From NCBI GenBank assembly GCA_033032865.1, contig JAWHQI010000257.1, forward strand, positions 310,001 to 374,000: DNA of 64,000 nt. Reading direction: 5' to 3'. The translations under genes and the position numbers were made by a program. Position 1 is the first letter of the stretch, and each line of letters begins with the position of its first letter. The notes below the pieces were generated by a model, which made no database searches, was not told the origin of the DNA, and saw only the letters and a list, made by a program, of their open reading frames with translations. Of this stretch, positions 9,750-19,353 are shown piece by piece. The stretch is from Dactylorhiza incarnata (lineage: Eukaryota; Streptophyta; Magnoliopsida; Asparagales; Orchidaceae).

Positions 9750-9985
9750 GGAGGTGCGGCGGAGGCGCACCCCGGGGGGGTGCGGCTTGGCCGCACCCCT
9801 TGAGGGGTGCGGTTGGGCCGCACCCTATGGGAGGTGCGGCTTGGCCGCACCCCCCAAGGGGTGCGGCCAAGCCGCACCCCCATGGGGGGTGCGGCTGGGC
9901 CGCACCCCCAAGGGGGGTGCGGCTTGGCCGGACCCCTTGAGGGGTGCGGCTCCGCGCGAGCCGCACCCCGAGGGGGGTGCGGCGG
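9750..9985. repeat. 27-bp palindromic GC-rich minisatellite
   Basis: About eight copies of GGGGTGCGGC(T/C)(T/G)GGCCGCACCCC with 4-6 bp linkers, period about 27 bp. Each unit is close to a perfect inverted repeat, so the array could form a row of hairpins on either strand. The period is a multiple of three with no stops, which explains long open frames on both strands (9600-10170). I do not call these genes. Confidence 0.9.
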
Positions 9986-10202
9986 GGCCGTTCCCCCGCG
10001 ACGGGGGGCGCTGCTCGCGCGCTATTGTGCGCGCGGCAGCGCACGCGCTTGCGCGCGCTCTGTTTCTGGCGGTGGGCGGCGGAAATGGCGGGCTCGGTTT
10101 CTTTGATTCGGGCGATTGCGTGTTGACCGCCGACCCCATCTCTCTTCAGTGGTGCTTCCTTTAGACGCACCCCAAGGCCTTTATGGGTGGTATAACAATA
10201 AT

Positions 10203-10830
10203 ATATTTCCTTTCATTATTTCAAGATTATAGCCGTTGACATATTCTTGGAAAACGACATATCCATGATAAAGGAAGCTAAACGGCGCAACAGATTTGCA
10301 GTTTCAAAATATCTCTTCAGATATATTATATTCCTTAATATAAGGGATTTGCATTTAATATCTGTCAGAGATTTTCAAAAGAGAATAAGGAAGAAGATAT
10401 ATAGTATCAACACACAGTTTTCTCGACAAGAATCAATACAGAACATATTACATACAACTGTACAGAGAAAAAAAAGGAGAGAAATACAGGAAGAACAAGA
10501 AGAACAAAAAGCTAACAGATCTTCTTCTTCCTTAACAACATTCATTTTTCTGAGAACATCTTCAATAATACTCTCTCAGTCTTTGCTACAAGTTTAGATC
10601 TTCAAAAGAGCAACAACAAACTGAAGAACTTGTTCTCTCAGTTTAATCAGCTACACAGGAATATCATTTATTCAAAAGAAAGCTTCCAGCCAATCTACTG
10701 TCAAATAATTTCATATCAGACAGAGGAAGTCTTTTCTACATCAACATCCACTAGAGTCTTCTCTCAGCATATTGACAGAAAAGAACAATCTAAACCCCTC
10801 TTACCCCATCTTGTACAGGGTTAAAACTCC
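10203..10830 (+). mobile_element. Element D continued (LTR right part and possibly leader)
   Basis: Resumes directly after the TSD of solo LTR B, so it was continuous with 7612-8444 before that insertion. It is A+T-rich with many short ORFs and no recognisable domain. I see no LTR end of the CCAACA type and no primer site. The right boundary is arbitrary. Confidence 0.45.
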
Positions 10831-10928
10831 ATTCAAAAGTTTACCCATTGGTGGCTAGACACATGATCAAAAAATCTTATTTGGTTTTTGGGCACCTTAT
10901 CAAAAGCTCATTTGTTTTTGGGCACCTT
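10831..10928. other. Spacer with a short direct repeat
   Basis: TTTTTGGGCACCTTATCAAA occurs twice (about 10887 and 10914). No other structure seen. Confidence 0.5.
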
Positions 10929-11151
10929 ATCAAATTTGATTTTTTTTTTAAATGATACATCTGACTTCAATTCCTCCAACTTAGGTCTGTTTGGCACGGC
11001 GTTGGCGATCATGAACGAAGTGGATATGAACTGTCGTTTGTAAACGCTCGACCTCACATAAGGACCTCCATCCGCCTTTATGTTCAAAACTAGGTTTTTT
11101 TTCTTTGACGACTACATGGCGAGCTGTGCAAAAAATTATCTGATTACTACT
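10929..11151 (+). repeat. Duplicated flank, copy 2
   Basis: Second copy of the 6943-7240 sequence, lacking the 73-bp extra block. It ends in CTACT, the left TSD of solo LTR C. Confidence 0.85.
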
Positions 11152-11449
11152 TGTTGTGGGTCGTTCAACGCTCTCCTAGACCGGTTGAGTTGAACCTCCT
11201 TAGCTCGAGAGTGAGCCGAACGCGCAAACAGTCAAAAGTGAGAACCAACAGTAGACAACGAGACTTTTACGTGGAAAACCCGGAAAGGGAAAAAATCACG
11301 GGGCCTAGCCCAGTTCTGAATGATCCACTAATATCGAGAGTTACAAGAAGTTGTTTTTCGAGGGTGACAGACCACCGTTTATTACAGAGATTTTGTTTAG
11401 GTCCTTCAAGTCCTCGGGAGCTAGCGGAGCATGGCGAAGCGTGCTCGGA

Positions 11450-11745
11450 GACAGTCTGGAGCGGAGCGCAGCAGGGCGGCCTGGAGCGGAGCGCTGCGGA
11501 GCGGCCTGGAGCGGAGCGCTGCGGAGCGGCCTGGAGCGGAGCGCTGCGGAGCGGCCTGGAGCGGAGCGGCCTGGAGCGGAGCGCTACAGAGCGGTCTGGA
11601 GCGGAGCGCTGCGTAGTGGCCTGGAGCGGAGCGCTACGGAGCGGCCTGGAGCTGAGCGCGGCGGAGCGGCCGGGAGCGGAGCGCTGCGGAGCGGCCTAAA
11701 GCGGAGCGCTGCGGAGCGGCCTGATCGAAGTGGAACGTTGCGGAG
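11450..11745. repeat. 25-bp minisatellite in LTR C (GGAGCGGAGCGCTGCGGAGCGGCCT)
   Basis: About eleven units of 25 bp, several identical. Three units make 25 codons without stops in all three plus frames, so overlapping frames of 60-180 codons appear. Their residues (Ala, Glu, Arg, Gly, Ser) only mirror the repeat. Confidence 0.85.
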
Positions 11746-12149
11746 CAGGTCTGATCAAAGATGCCAATGGGGGGCCACACCGGAGAGTTTGGAGTTCAAC
11801 CGGGATCTTCGAAAAGTCCATAAGGTAAAGCTGGAACGATGAGGGAGATCTTCAAGGGGAGATTAAAGGCCGATTAAGATCTTTCATGAGTCCTCGCCAG
11901 AAAACCTAAGAGCTCTTTCTTATCTCCTTGCCCCAAAGTCCTTTCAAATGGAGGTCTGACCCCATTTTTTATAGTTTTTGAGGGGGGCGTTCTGATAACT
12001 GTGTCATCTCGATTCCTGGATAAGCGAATGATAATGCATGATTTGAGGGCGAGGTTATGATGAGTTAGCCCCTGGTCACGCTGGGCAGCCCGAGCGGCCT
12101 CCCTGGTGGTGGTGGTGGCCGGCGATCGACGCCGGCAATGGATGATTGT

Positions 12150-12775
12150 GGCGCACTCTGTGGAGCGGGGATGAGCGGAAGCGCCTCTTGCGGACCATAC
12201 GAGAGCTGAAGCGCTTCACATGGAGCAGGAGCGAGCGGAAGCACGAGAGTGCTTCCCGTGGAGAAGGAGCAAGCGGAAGCGCTTTTGCGGAGCGAGCGGG
12301 AGCGGAAGCGCTTTTGTGGAGCGAGCGGGAGCGGAAGCGCTCTCTGCAGAGCGAGAGCGCATCATGCGGAGCAGGGGTGAGCGGGAGCGCCTCCCGCGGA
12401 ACAGGGGCGAGCGGGAGCGCCTCCCACGAAGCAGGCTCGAGAATGAGCACGAGAACGCTTCCCGCGGAACAGGAGCGAGCGAGAGCGCTTCCTGCGGAAC
12501 AGGAGCGAGCGGGAGCACGAAAGCGCCTCCCGCGGAGCAGGAGCTAGCGGGAGCACGAAAACGCATCCCGCGGAGCAGGAGCGAGCGGGAGCGCCTCCCG
12601 CAGAGCAGGAGCGAGCGGGAGCGCCTCCCGCAGAGCAGGAGCGAGCGGGAGCGCGTCCCGCAGAGCAGGCAGGAGAGGAAGCGCTCCCTGCGGAGCAGGA
12701 GCTTGCGGGAGCGCTTCCCACGAAGCAGGAGCGAGCTGGAGTACTTCCCGAGGAACAAGCGGGAGCGGTAGCGCG
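12150..12775. repeat. 30-bp minisatellite in LTR C (GAGCAGGAGCGAGCGGGAGCGCCTCCCGC)
   Basis: About twenty units. The units at 12570-12660 are nearly identical, with period exactly 30 bp; the left half is more diverged. Open frames on both strands (SRSERERLPQ-type on plus, APREALPLAP-type on minus) come from the 10-codon period. Confidence 0.85.
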
Positions 12776-12910
12776 AAGCTACTTAGCAACGGGATTAAAA
12801 CCGGCCATAAAAGCTGGAGCCTCCCTGCGGGTCCGGTCGAGACCACAATGAGAAACACTTAGTCTGACTCAAACCGAACCCTTAGCTTTTAGGGGAACCC
12901 CATCACTACT

Positions 12911-13366
12911 CAATATTTCCTGTAAATTTATTATTCACCGCGCATTATGCAAGATATTGAATACGATATACGTACATTTCATGCATGAATTTTAGATTTT
13001 TTATTATACAAAATATATTATTAAACTTTACATAATTCTCAAATTAGTCTTTACGTAATTTAATTTTGAAATTAATGCTTACTTATTTTTTTTTTCTAAA
13101 ATTTATCGCATATATGTCAATGCTTAAATAAACTAATGTAATTATAATATATTTTGCAACGCCTAGTTAGCAAAAACAGATAAAAAGAACAGAATGTTAA
13201 GTAAGACTAATTTCACAAAAGTTAGAGAACTTAGGGACCAATATCAAACAAACGAAACTTTGGGGGCTTATTGCAATGCCCTCCAAATTTTAGGGACTAA
13301 TTTAGATATTTTGCCTAATATTTAACGGCCTGTAATAATTATAATAATAATAAAACATTTTGATGA
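12911..13366. other. A+T-rich spacer with a Mutator-like terminus
   Basis: No gene. At 13218-13315 the sequence ends in GGGACTAATTTAGATATTTTGCC, which closely follows the right terminal repeat of the neighbouring Mutator-like element. A possible degraded left end is near 13030. No TSD is evident, so this is probably the relic of a second family member. Confidence 0.45.
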
Positions 13367-13375
13367 TATAGTGAT

Positions 13376-14246
13376 GGCAAAACTCCCAAATCAGTCCCCA
13401 ATATTTGAGGGTCATTTGAAATCAGTCCCCAACATTTAAAAAGTTTGAAATCAGTCCCTATTCTTCTAAGTAGGTCCTATTTAACATTTCTATCTACATA
13501 GTTAACAAAATCTGCTTAAGTATAATATTTATTGTGTATAATTTAATTTTAGGATGATTTTAAATAGTTATTTTAATTTCCTGGAAATCTTTTCTTTCTT
13601 TGAATCGATATTTAAATTCGGAAGCCTTTTAATTTCTAGCAGGAATTAAACTTAGGTTGGGGAGCCTTTTATTTTCTAATTAGGTCCTATTTCTGCGTTT
13701 TAATTTCTAGCAGGAATTAAACCTAGGTTTCTCCTGCATGGATCGACCTCCCCCTCCTCCAGCATGCGCCGATCGACTGCCTCCCCCAACCTCTGCTTTC
13801 CCTGAGCTCTTCGCCGGCCTCCGCCTCCTCCAGCAGTTGCCCCGACCTCCGCCTCCTCCGGCACTTGCCATGACCTCCGCCTCCTCCAGCGTCATCAAGC
13901 ATTACTAGAAACCAAATATAAAATTGAATAAGTATTAATAAAATCAAATATACTCAATTCATAAGCATTAATAAAATCAACTAAGCAATTAAAAAAATGG
14001 CAACTAAAAAAAATGGCAACGGGAGGTGAAATTTTTTAAAAAAAATTACTACTTATCAATTAAAAATCCAGTTAAGAATTTAAACATCCTACTAAACAGT
14101 TTTCATTAATTTTGTTGCGGAAAAAGTGAAATGGGACTGATTTCAAACAACTTGGAAAGGTTGAAGACCAATTTCAAACAATCCAAACAATAGGGACTGA
14201 TTTCAAATGGCCCCCAAAAGTTAGGGACTGATTTAGAAGTTTTGCC
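13376..14246. mobile_element. Non-autonomous Mutator-like element, 871 bp, 9-bp TSD
   Basis: TATAGTGAT is repeated perfectly on both sides (13367-13375, 14247-14255), the 9-bp TSD expected of Mutator-like elements. The terminal inverted repeats begin GGCAAAACT(C/T)C(C/T)AAATCAGT and extend about 100 bp or more, with the motif GAAATCAGTCCC repeated inside each arm. There is no transposase ORF. A GC-rich block at 13736-13895 stands out from the A+T-rich rest and may be captured host sequence (Pack-MULE style). Confidence 0.9.
13736..13895. repeat. GC-rich repeat block inside the Mutator-like element
   Basis: Four to five imperfect copies of GACCTCCGCCTCCTCCAGCA. On the minus strand it reads as Gly/Arg/Glu-rich peptides of 60-75 codons. 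I cannot tell whether this is a captured exon or a local repeat expansion. Confidence 0.55.
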
Positions 14247-14255
14247 TATAGTGAT

Positions 14256-14566
14256 AACTCTCGCGAATGATCGTTAATGGCCTATCCGACGTTGGAGACA
14301 GAACATATGCACGTATAAATATTATTGCATGCATTATATTATTATTTATTTTAATTAATATTTTTTTTTTTGGAGCGGAGATTCTTCGGCTAGAAGATAA
14401 GGCTCATGAGTGATTGTGGAGCGAGATGGATTGGAGGCTGCTGGTTGAGCGAGTCCAGAGATGAGAAGTCTTTGTTTTTTAGCCAATGAAGCATGATTCA
14501 ATTGGGTAGTTCGATTCTCACCGCGTGTGTGAGTTTTGTTTACTTATTTAGTAGTTTTTTTTAGGA
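14256..14566. other. Spacer, nothing recognised
   Basis: A+T-rich DNA with one moderately GC-rich patch (14365-14460). No termini, ORFs or repeats that I can support. Confidence 0.4.
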
Positions 14567-14994
14567 GATTGTTATCCGCACTACAGTTTTGGCTATCCGC
14601 ACTTTTTTTGTATGAGTTATTACGCGCCTTTTGAAAATATGTCTTGTACATGCATTTTCAGGAAAAGTGTTCAACACGAAAGTTGTAAATCTCGTCGAGA
14701 TCTACAACTTTCATGCTGAACACGTTTCCTAAAAATGCATGTACAAGGCGTATTTCCAAAAATTCGCTATAGTTACGCAAATGTTTCAATCAGGGCGGCA
14801 ATACGTCTTGTGCGTGCATTTTTAGGAAAAGTGTTCAACATGAAAGTTGTAGATCTTATCGAGATCTAAGATCTACAACTTTCGTGTTGATCACTTTTTC
14901 TAAAAATGCACGCACAAGACGTATTTTCAAAAGGCGCATAATAACTCATACAAAAAAAGTGTGGATAGCCAAAACTGTAGTGCGGATAACAATC
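14567..14994. mobile_element. Foldback/MITE-like element of nested palindromes, 428 bp
   Basis: Both ends read GATTGTTATCCGCACTACAG inward. The terminal inverted repeats match over about 80 bp with very few changes. The arms lead into two internal palindromes (about 14644-14749 and 14808-14930) built from the same unit (GTGTTCAACA(C/T)GAAAGTTGTA). The whole element can fold on itself, and each half can also fold separately. No ORF. It sits between T-rich tracts, so the TSD is unclear. Confidence 0.85.
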
Positions 14995-15117
14995 ACCTTT
15001 TTTTTTATTTATCGATTATTGTTTAATAATGTAGCCATTGACGCATAATATTTTCAATGTAAGTAATGGTGCGTGTACATTTATTACTAAAAAATGTTTT
15101 TCTCTATATGCTGTGTT
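14995..15117. other. Spacer between foldback element and element H
   Basis: A+T-rich, no features. GTGTT (15113-15117) would be the left TSD of H, but no matching right copy was found. Confidence 0.4.
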
Positions 15118-15700
15118 GTACGACCCGTATAATTCGTCGAGAGTGGACCTACCCAGGTCACATAAGCAAAAGTCAAAGTCAGAGCATATCATTGAAGAAC
15201 GCTCTAGTAAAGGTCGACTAGCCCATGTTACTCGTACGGTAAGCGAGTAGCCTAGGTAACTCGCCGCTATGGGCGAGTAGCCATGTTTGTCGAATAGTTG
15301 GAGAGGAAGTCATCAAAGTCGCATCAGGTATTTTCAGGGGCAGAGTATTCTCGCCTGGATACCCTCCCTCCAGGATTTGTCTATAAATAGACTCTCATGG
15401 GTACCAAAATGACAACTTGAAATCTTGAGAATCCCCCCTCATGCACTATCAAACTTACTACTTTCCAAGTGGTGCCTTTCTCGCACCTAGCTCAGCCCTT
15501 TGGTTGTGGAGGGGATGCTCTTTCAGGCTTCCGGGTACATGGCAGGACCTCCATGCTGAAGCACATGGGGTGTGATTATAGGAATTTTGTTCTTTCCTTT
15601 GTTCTTGTCAACAATTATGTGACGTTCAATCGCGGGACCAGTAACCTTAGACTACATTTAGGTCAGAACAATTGGAGCTATGATTTTCTTGGCTCCAACA
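15118..15700 (+). repeat. 5' LTR of old Tat element H (583 bp)
   Basis: It starts TGTACGACCC and ends GGCTCCAACA. The first 70 bases are recognisably related to the LTR of the inner Tat element (TGTACAACCC...GACCCACCCAAGGCCACAT). A TATA box (TATAAATA) is at 15382-15389. Several GCGAGTA motifs are present. No 3' LTR of H is in the window. Confidence 0.8.
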
Positions 15701-15702
15701 CG

Positions 15703-15716
15703 TTGGTGCGTTGAGC
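15703..15716 (+). other. Primer-binding site of element H
   Basis: TTGGTGCGTTGAGC lies two bases after the LTR end. The inner Tat element has TTGGTGCGGTGAGC at the same place. I cannot assign the tRNA without a comparison to plant tRNA 3' ends. Confidence 0.6.
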
Positions 15717-15813
15717 ATGGACCGTAGTCAGAGGAGGAAAGTCTAGCGAGTATGCTACATTGTGCAAGTAGGCGAGCAAGAGGTGATACTCAACAACTCG
15801 CCAATAGAGAGTG

Positions 15814-17807
15814 TGTAATATCCCGTGTTTATATAATCTAAATAAAAGTAATTAATTGTACAACAAATCTGAATTTCACAAAATAGAGTCCACAGTTAGG
15901 TTCAGAAGGTCAAAAAACCTTAGAATCGACATATTATTAGCTAAAATATGAGATTATTAGAAAAAAACACGATTTTCGGCGCGACCGACACGAATTTTGA
16001 GAAACTGAGAAATTGAGCAAGAATTTTTAAGAATTTGAGAAAACAAAGCCCGAATTGGAATCAGGATGTCGAAAAACCCAGAGTAGGTATATTCATTTTT
16101 TTTCACGTGGCGACATGCATAGACGCCACTTGGCGACGTATATGGCCGCCACGTGGTGACACGTGGCTCCGTGCATGACCGCCATGTGGCGACATGCCTG
16201 GATGCCATATGGAGATGTGCATGACTGCCATTTGGCGCCACATGGCGCCTCCATAGTTTCATGACCACAATATGGCGACATGTGGCGACACGTGTCACCT
16301 CCGGAGAGCAAGTAAAGAGCGATTTGGTTTTTTGGGCTTTCCGGGAGTTCTAGAACTCAGATTTAAGTGATTTCAGTGGCGTTTGAAAACTACTATAAAT
16401 ATGGATCCAATGAAAGTATTCATTAAATACAGATCCATTCAGTTTTTGGGAAATCAAGAGAGAGAGTGAGAGAGAGGAGAGAGAGAGGATAGAGAAAGTA
16501 TCAAAATTCTGCCAAAATTGTGGGAGATCTTTGGGAGAAGTTCTAGAGCTAGAGTTCGACTTTGGATTCTATTTAGTTGCTGCAGAAACGCCGTCAAAAT
16601 CCCGTCAAAGTAATAGTCGTGGTCAAACTAACGTAACATATACGTATTGCATTATTTTCCACCTACCTCAGTCTTTATGTTACGTTAGTATTCAGTAATG
16701 TGATAATTAACAGTCTTTATGTTGAAATAATGCCGAAGTTATGACATAAATCAGTTAATATACAAAAATAATGATGAACTTCTGATAAACGTAACGAGGG
16801 GTGGAATTACGTGTATTTACGTAATAATGATGTCCCGAGTTCTCGTGCATACATATTAACAACATGAAATTGTGTATTCTGGAAATATGAAATTCTAAAA
16901 AATATCATATACAAATACTTGTGATGTCAAAATTTAACTTGCTCAATTGGTGTCTAGGAAAGTGGTTAGGGGTGAGCCAGTATCCCCCGAAAGAAAGGTG
17001 ATGTATAACGGTACATTGTGCGACCACTGACCTTACACTTACCTGGCCAATATGCTAGTTAAATGAGAATAACACGTTACTTAAATATGATATACAAATA
17101 AATGATGTGTATGATTATGTTAGCCCAGTATTTGGCTCACCCTACCCGGGTCCCCTGTCTATGTGAGGGGAACATCTCGGGAGTAGCGCTTCCAATCTGG
17201 CAAAATTAGCCACTTGCAATCCGCATGTGGAGTATCGAGCCCACAGTGTTTTGTCGGAGGACCCTTATATCATGGGAGTGACGCTCCTTCTGGGCTTAGC
17301 TAGCCAAAAAATCTGTATTGTGTGGCGTACCGCCTGCAAGTGAACGAGCCCTCCGGTTTGGCCGACCGGCGTACTGTAAGTGCTAACTAGTAAATCAAAT
17401 ATTTTCGATATAAAAAAATGGGTTTTACAAACAAATTAAATGAATATCTAGTGATGTGCCACTCTTCTGTTGTAATTGCATTTTGCTTAAAACATGTGTA
17501 TACATATATATATGTTGTGTTATTCTTTCAGGGTGAGTCAGAATGCTCACCAACCTACTTATATTTTTAGGTACCAATGCTGATATGGGCGCCAGTGGGC
17601 AGTGAGGATGACTACTATGTTTTGAGTTTACTATGTAAATGAAAATGTTATATCCAATTTGCTGATGTACATGTAAACTTTTATATAAATAAAATATGTT
17701 GGTTTTGTTGATTTCGCTCTAGAAAATGTGTAACCATAAAAAGATCATTACCTCACATTTACTGTTCCCGCCTCGTTAACTTGAGCTTACCGGGCCAGGG
17801 TGTGACA
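15814..17807 (+). repeat. 5' LTR of element G (1994 bp)
   Basis: TGTAATATCCCGTG...CAGGGTGTGACA, with a TATA box (TATAAATA) at 16394-16401 followed by purine-rich GAGAGA. It matches the 3' LTR over its length except for small changes and one 47-bp inverted segment (16628-16674). The region 16110-16300 repeats the words CACGTGGCGACA and CATATGG many times. Confidence 0.92.
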
Positions 17808-17809
17808 AG

Positions 17810-17826
17810 TTGGTATCAGAGCTAGG
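17810..17826 (+). other. Primer-binding site of G (tRNA-iMet)
   Basis: TTGGTATCAGAGCTAGG begins just after the 5' LTR. The core TGGTATCAGAGC is the exact complement of the plant initiator tRNA-Met 3' end. Confidence 0.92.
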
Positions 17827-18153
17827 TTACACTTACAAGCGTAGAACTAGAGAATTAGCAAAATACATGAGCAGTAGGATTAGACCCCCTGAACATATGT
17901 TAGTAAACCTGGGTGGGGTATACACAAGTAGGAACGAAACAAGATCAGTTTAATAAAGCTTTGTGCTTGTGAGATCGACGTTTAAGTTGTCTAATTGATG
18001 TCTAGGAAAGTGGTTAGGGGTGAGCCAGTATCCCCCGAAAGAAAAGTGCTGTATAACGGTACATAGTGCGACCACGGACCTTACACTTACCTGGCCAATG
18101 GGCACCTTAAACTAAAAATTGTGAGTTAATGATGTAAGTAAAAGTAAAAGTAT
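17827..18153 (+). other. Leader of G, with a copy of an LTR segment
   Basis: About 120 bp (17985-18102, from GATGTCTAGGAAAGTGGTTA to TTACCTGGCCAAT) repeat the LTR segment at 16945-17048 with a few changes. It carries no coding sequence. Confidence 0.8.
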
Positions 18154-19353
18154 ATGAGGTTTCATTTTCGCGTTCTAAGACGCTTATTTCCTTTTAAGGA
18201 AATGACCAATAGCGATTCGCAAGCGTATAATCATACTAACGGAGGCAGTGACCAGGATAGCCATCCTCCAAGGATGCCCGTAGTACCCCACAATATGGAT
18301 GATGTTACTCAACTGGCAACAGTCCTGGCCGAAGCTCTGCAAAGAGGACCAGTTCCATCTCTGCGATCCGGATCTGATTCCACCCATGCTGAAAGATGGT
18401 TGGACATCTTCATGCGGACAGGTCCCCCAAAGTTTGCAGGCTCAACAAACCCACTCGTAACTGAAGAGTGGCTTTGTCAAGTAGAGAGAATATTCGAAGG
18501 AATTGAGTGCCCGGAAGAAAAGCGGGTTAGTCTTGTCGAATTCATTCTGCAAAAGGATGCTGCAGCCTGGTGGAACAATCACAGACGCATCCACTTGAAG
18601 GGAAGGAAGGCGGCCAACATCTCTTGGAGTGAATTCGTAAATGGATTCCACAAGTGGTATTTTCCTGTATCCGCACAACAGAGGATGAAGGAGCAACTTG
18701 CCCAATTAACTCAGGGTACCCTTTCTGTTACGGAGTATGAATTGAAATTTTCTTCAATGCTTGAGCATGTCCCCGATGTTATTGGATCATTAGACCAGCA
18801 AATGTTTATGTTGCGACGAGGATTAAGAGAATCAATCCAAGATGCTCTAGCCCCTTTTGACTTCTCTGACTATGAAGAAATAATTGAGGCGGCTCATCGA
18901 GTCGAAGAAAGGCAACGGACAACGCGGCCACCCCAATCAGGAGAGAAACAGAAGAATCAAGACCTCGGCCGTCAAAATCAATCAAAGCATTGGAACAATC
19001 CAACTCAGCCTACCCTGATATGCCCTAAATGCAACAAACAACATTGGGGCGTCTGCACTTCAGACAAGAGGGACAACACTTGTTTTTACTGTCATCAGTC
19101 AGGCCATATCAATAGAAATTGTCCAAAGAAGAAGGAGGTTGAAGGGCAGTCAACTGAAAGATCGAGGCAACAGGCACCAACTCAACCTCGCATCTATGAG
19201 ATGAATCGAGAAGAAGCTCGGGAAGCAACCGATGTCATATCAGGTACAATAATGTTTGAAATTACCTCTTCAACTGCATTATTTGACTCTGGTGCAACGC
19301 ATTCTGTCATATCTGATACAATAGCTAGTAAGTTGTCAATACCGAAACAATAA
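18154..19353 (+). CDS. Element G: Gag with CCHC knuckles and protease start
   Basis: The likely native start is the ATG at 18202 (MTNSDSQ), not the first ATG of the frame. Residues about 100-260 form the Retrotrans_gag domain (WLCQVERIFEGIECPEE, WWNNHRRIH, FHKWYFP), the capsid protein that encloses element RNA in the cytoplasm. Next come a degenerate knuckle (CPKCNKQHWGVC), a canonical CCHC (CFYCHQSGHINRNC) and the protease active site LFDSGATHSVIS. The frame is closed by a TAA at 19351-19353. The same frame continues past it without interruption to 20832, so this is a single-base lesion in a gag-pol polyprotein. Confidence 0.92.
   Translation: MRFHFRVLRRLFPFKEMTNSDSQAYNHTNGGSDQDSHPPRMPVVPHNMDDVTQLATVLAEALQRGPVPSLRSGSDSTHAERWLDIFMRTGPPKFAGSTNPLVTEEWLCQVERIFEGIECPEEKRVSLVEFILQKDAAAWWNNHRRIHLKGRKAANISWSEFVNGFHKWYFPVSAQQRMKEQLAQLTQGTLSVTEYELKFSSMLEHVPDVIGSLDQQMFMLRRGLRESIQDALAPFDFSDYEEIIEAAHRVEERQRTTRPPQSGEKQKNQDLGRQNQSKHWNNPTQPTLICPKCNKQHWGVCTSDKRDNTCFYCHQSGHINRNCPKKKEVEGQSTERSRQQAPTQPRIYEMNREEAREATDVISGTIMFEITSSTALFDSGATHSVISDTIASKLSIPKQ

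Larger units (their letters stand above)
8445..10197 (-). mobile_element. Solo LTR B, 1753 bp, TSD ATAAT
   Basis: Flanked by perfect ATAAT repeats (8440-8444 and 10198-10202), with ends TGTTGCGG and TATAACA. Read on the minus strand it has a TATA box (CTATAAAA, near 9200-9193) before the block with GGGTTTTCCACG. That gives a normal U3-R-U5 order and the minus orientation. No primer site, ORF or second LTR is present, so it is the product of LTR-LTR recombination. It carries at least five different short-repeat arrays, listed separately. Confidence 0.85.
11152..12905 (-). mobile_element. Solo LTR C, 1754 bp, TSD CTACT
   Basis: Perfect CTACT repeats flank it (11147-11151, 12906-12910). Its left 370 bases match copy A, and the U5-like and TATA regions also resemble LTR B (ACTTTTACGTGGAAAACCCGG, and TATAGTTTTTG...GGGGGCG near 11970). 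The orientation is minus. It carries two large GC-rich minisatellites. There is no internal region or second LTR. It is one base longer than LTR B although the repeat contents differ completely; I take this as coincidence. Confidence 0.85.

Noticed and set aside
9600..10170. Overlapping open frames of 60-141 codons on both strands
   Set aside because: They lie on the 27-bp palindromic array, whose period is a multiple of three and which lacks stops; both strands stay open for that reason alone.
8445..10197. CRISPR-like array of spaced repeats
   Set aside because: The repeats are tandem or compound minisatellites without unique spacers of constant length, in plant nuclear DNA.
11151..11842. 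Frames of up to 182 codons rich in Ala, Glu, Arg and Gly
   Set aside because: Produced by the 25-bp minisatellite inside solo LTR C; all three plus frames are open together.
12076..12858. Frames of up to 183 codons with Ser/Arg/Glu repeats, resembling SR proteins
   Set aside because: The 30-bp minisatellite reads as a 10-residue repeat. No non-repetitive coding part, start context or splice structure supports a gene.
8445..12905. LTRs B and C as the two LTRs of a single element
   Set aside because: Each has its own perfect but different TSD (ATAAT and CTACT), and no internal region with primer site lies between them.
13707..13947. Gly/Arg-rich minus-strand gene
   Set aside because: It coincides with the GC-rich repeat block of the Mutator-like element. 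Capture from a gene is possible, but a functional gene is not supported.
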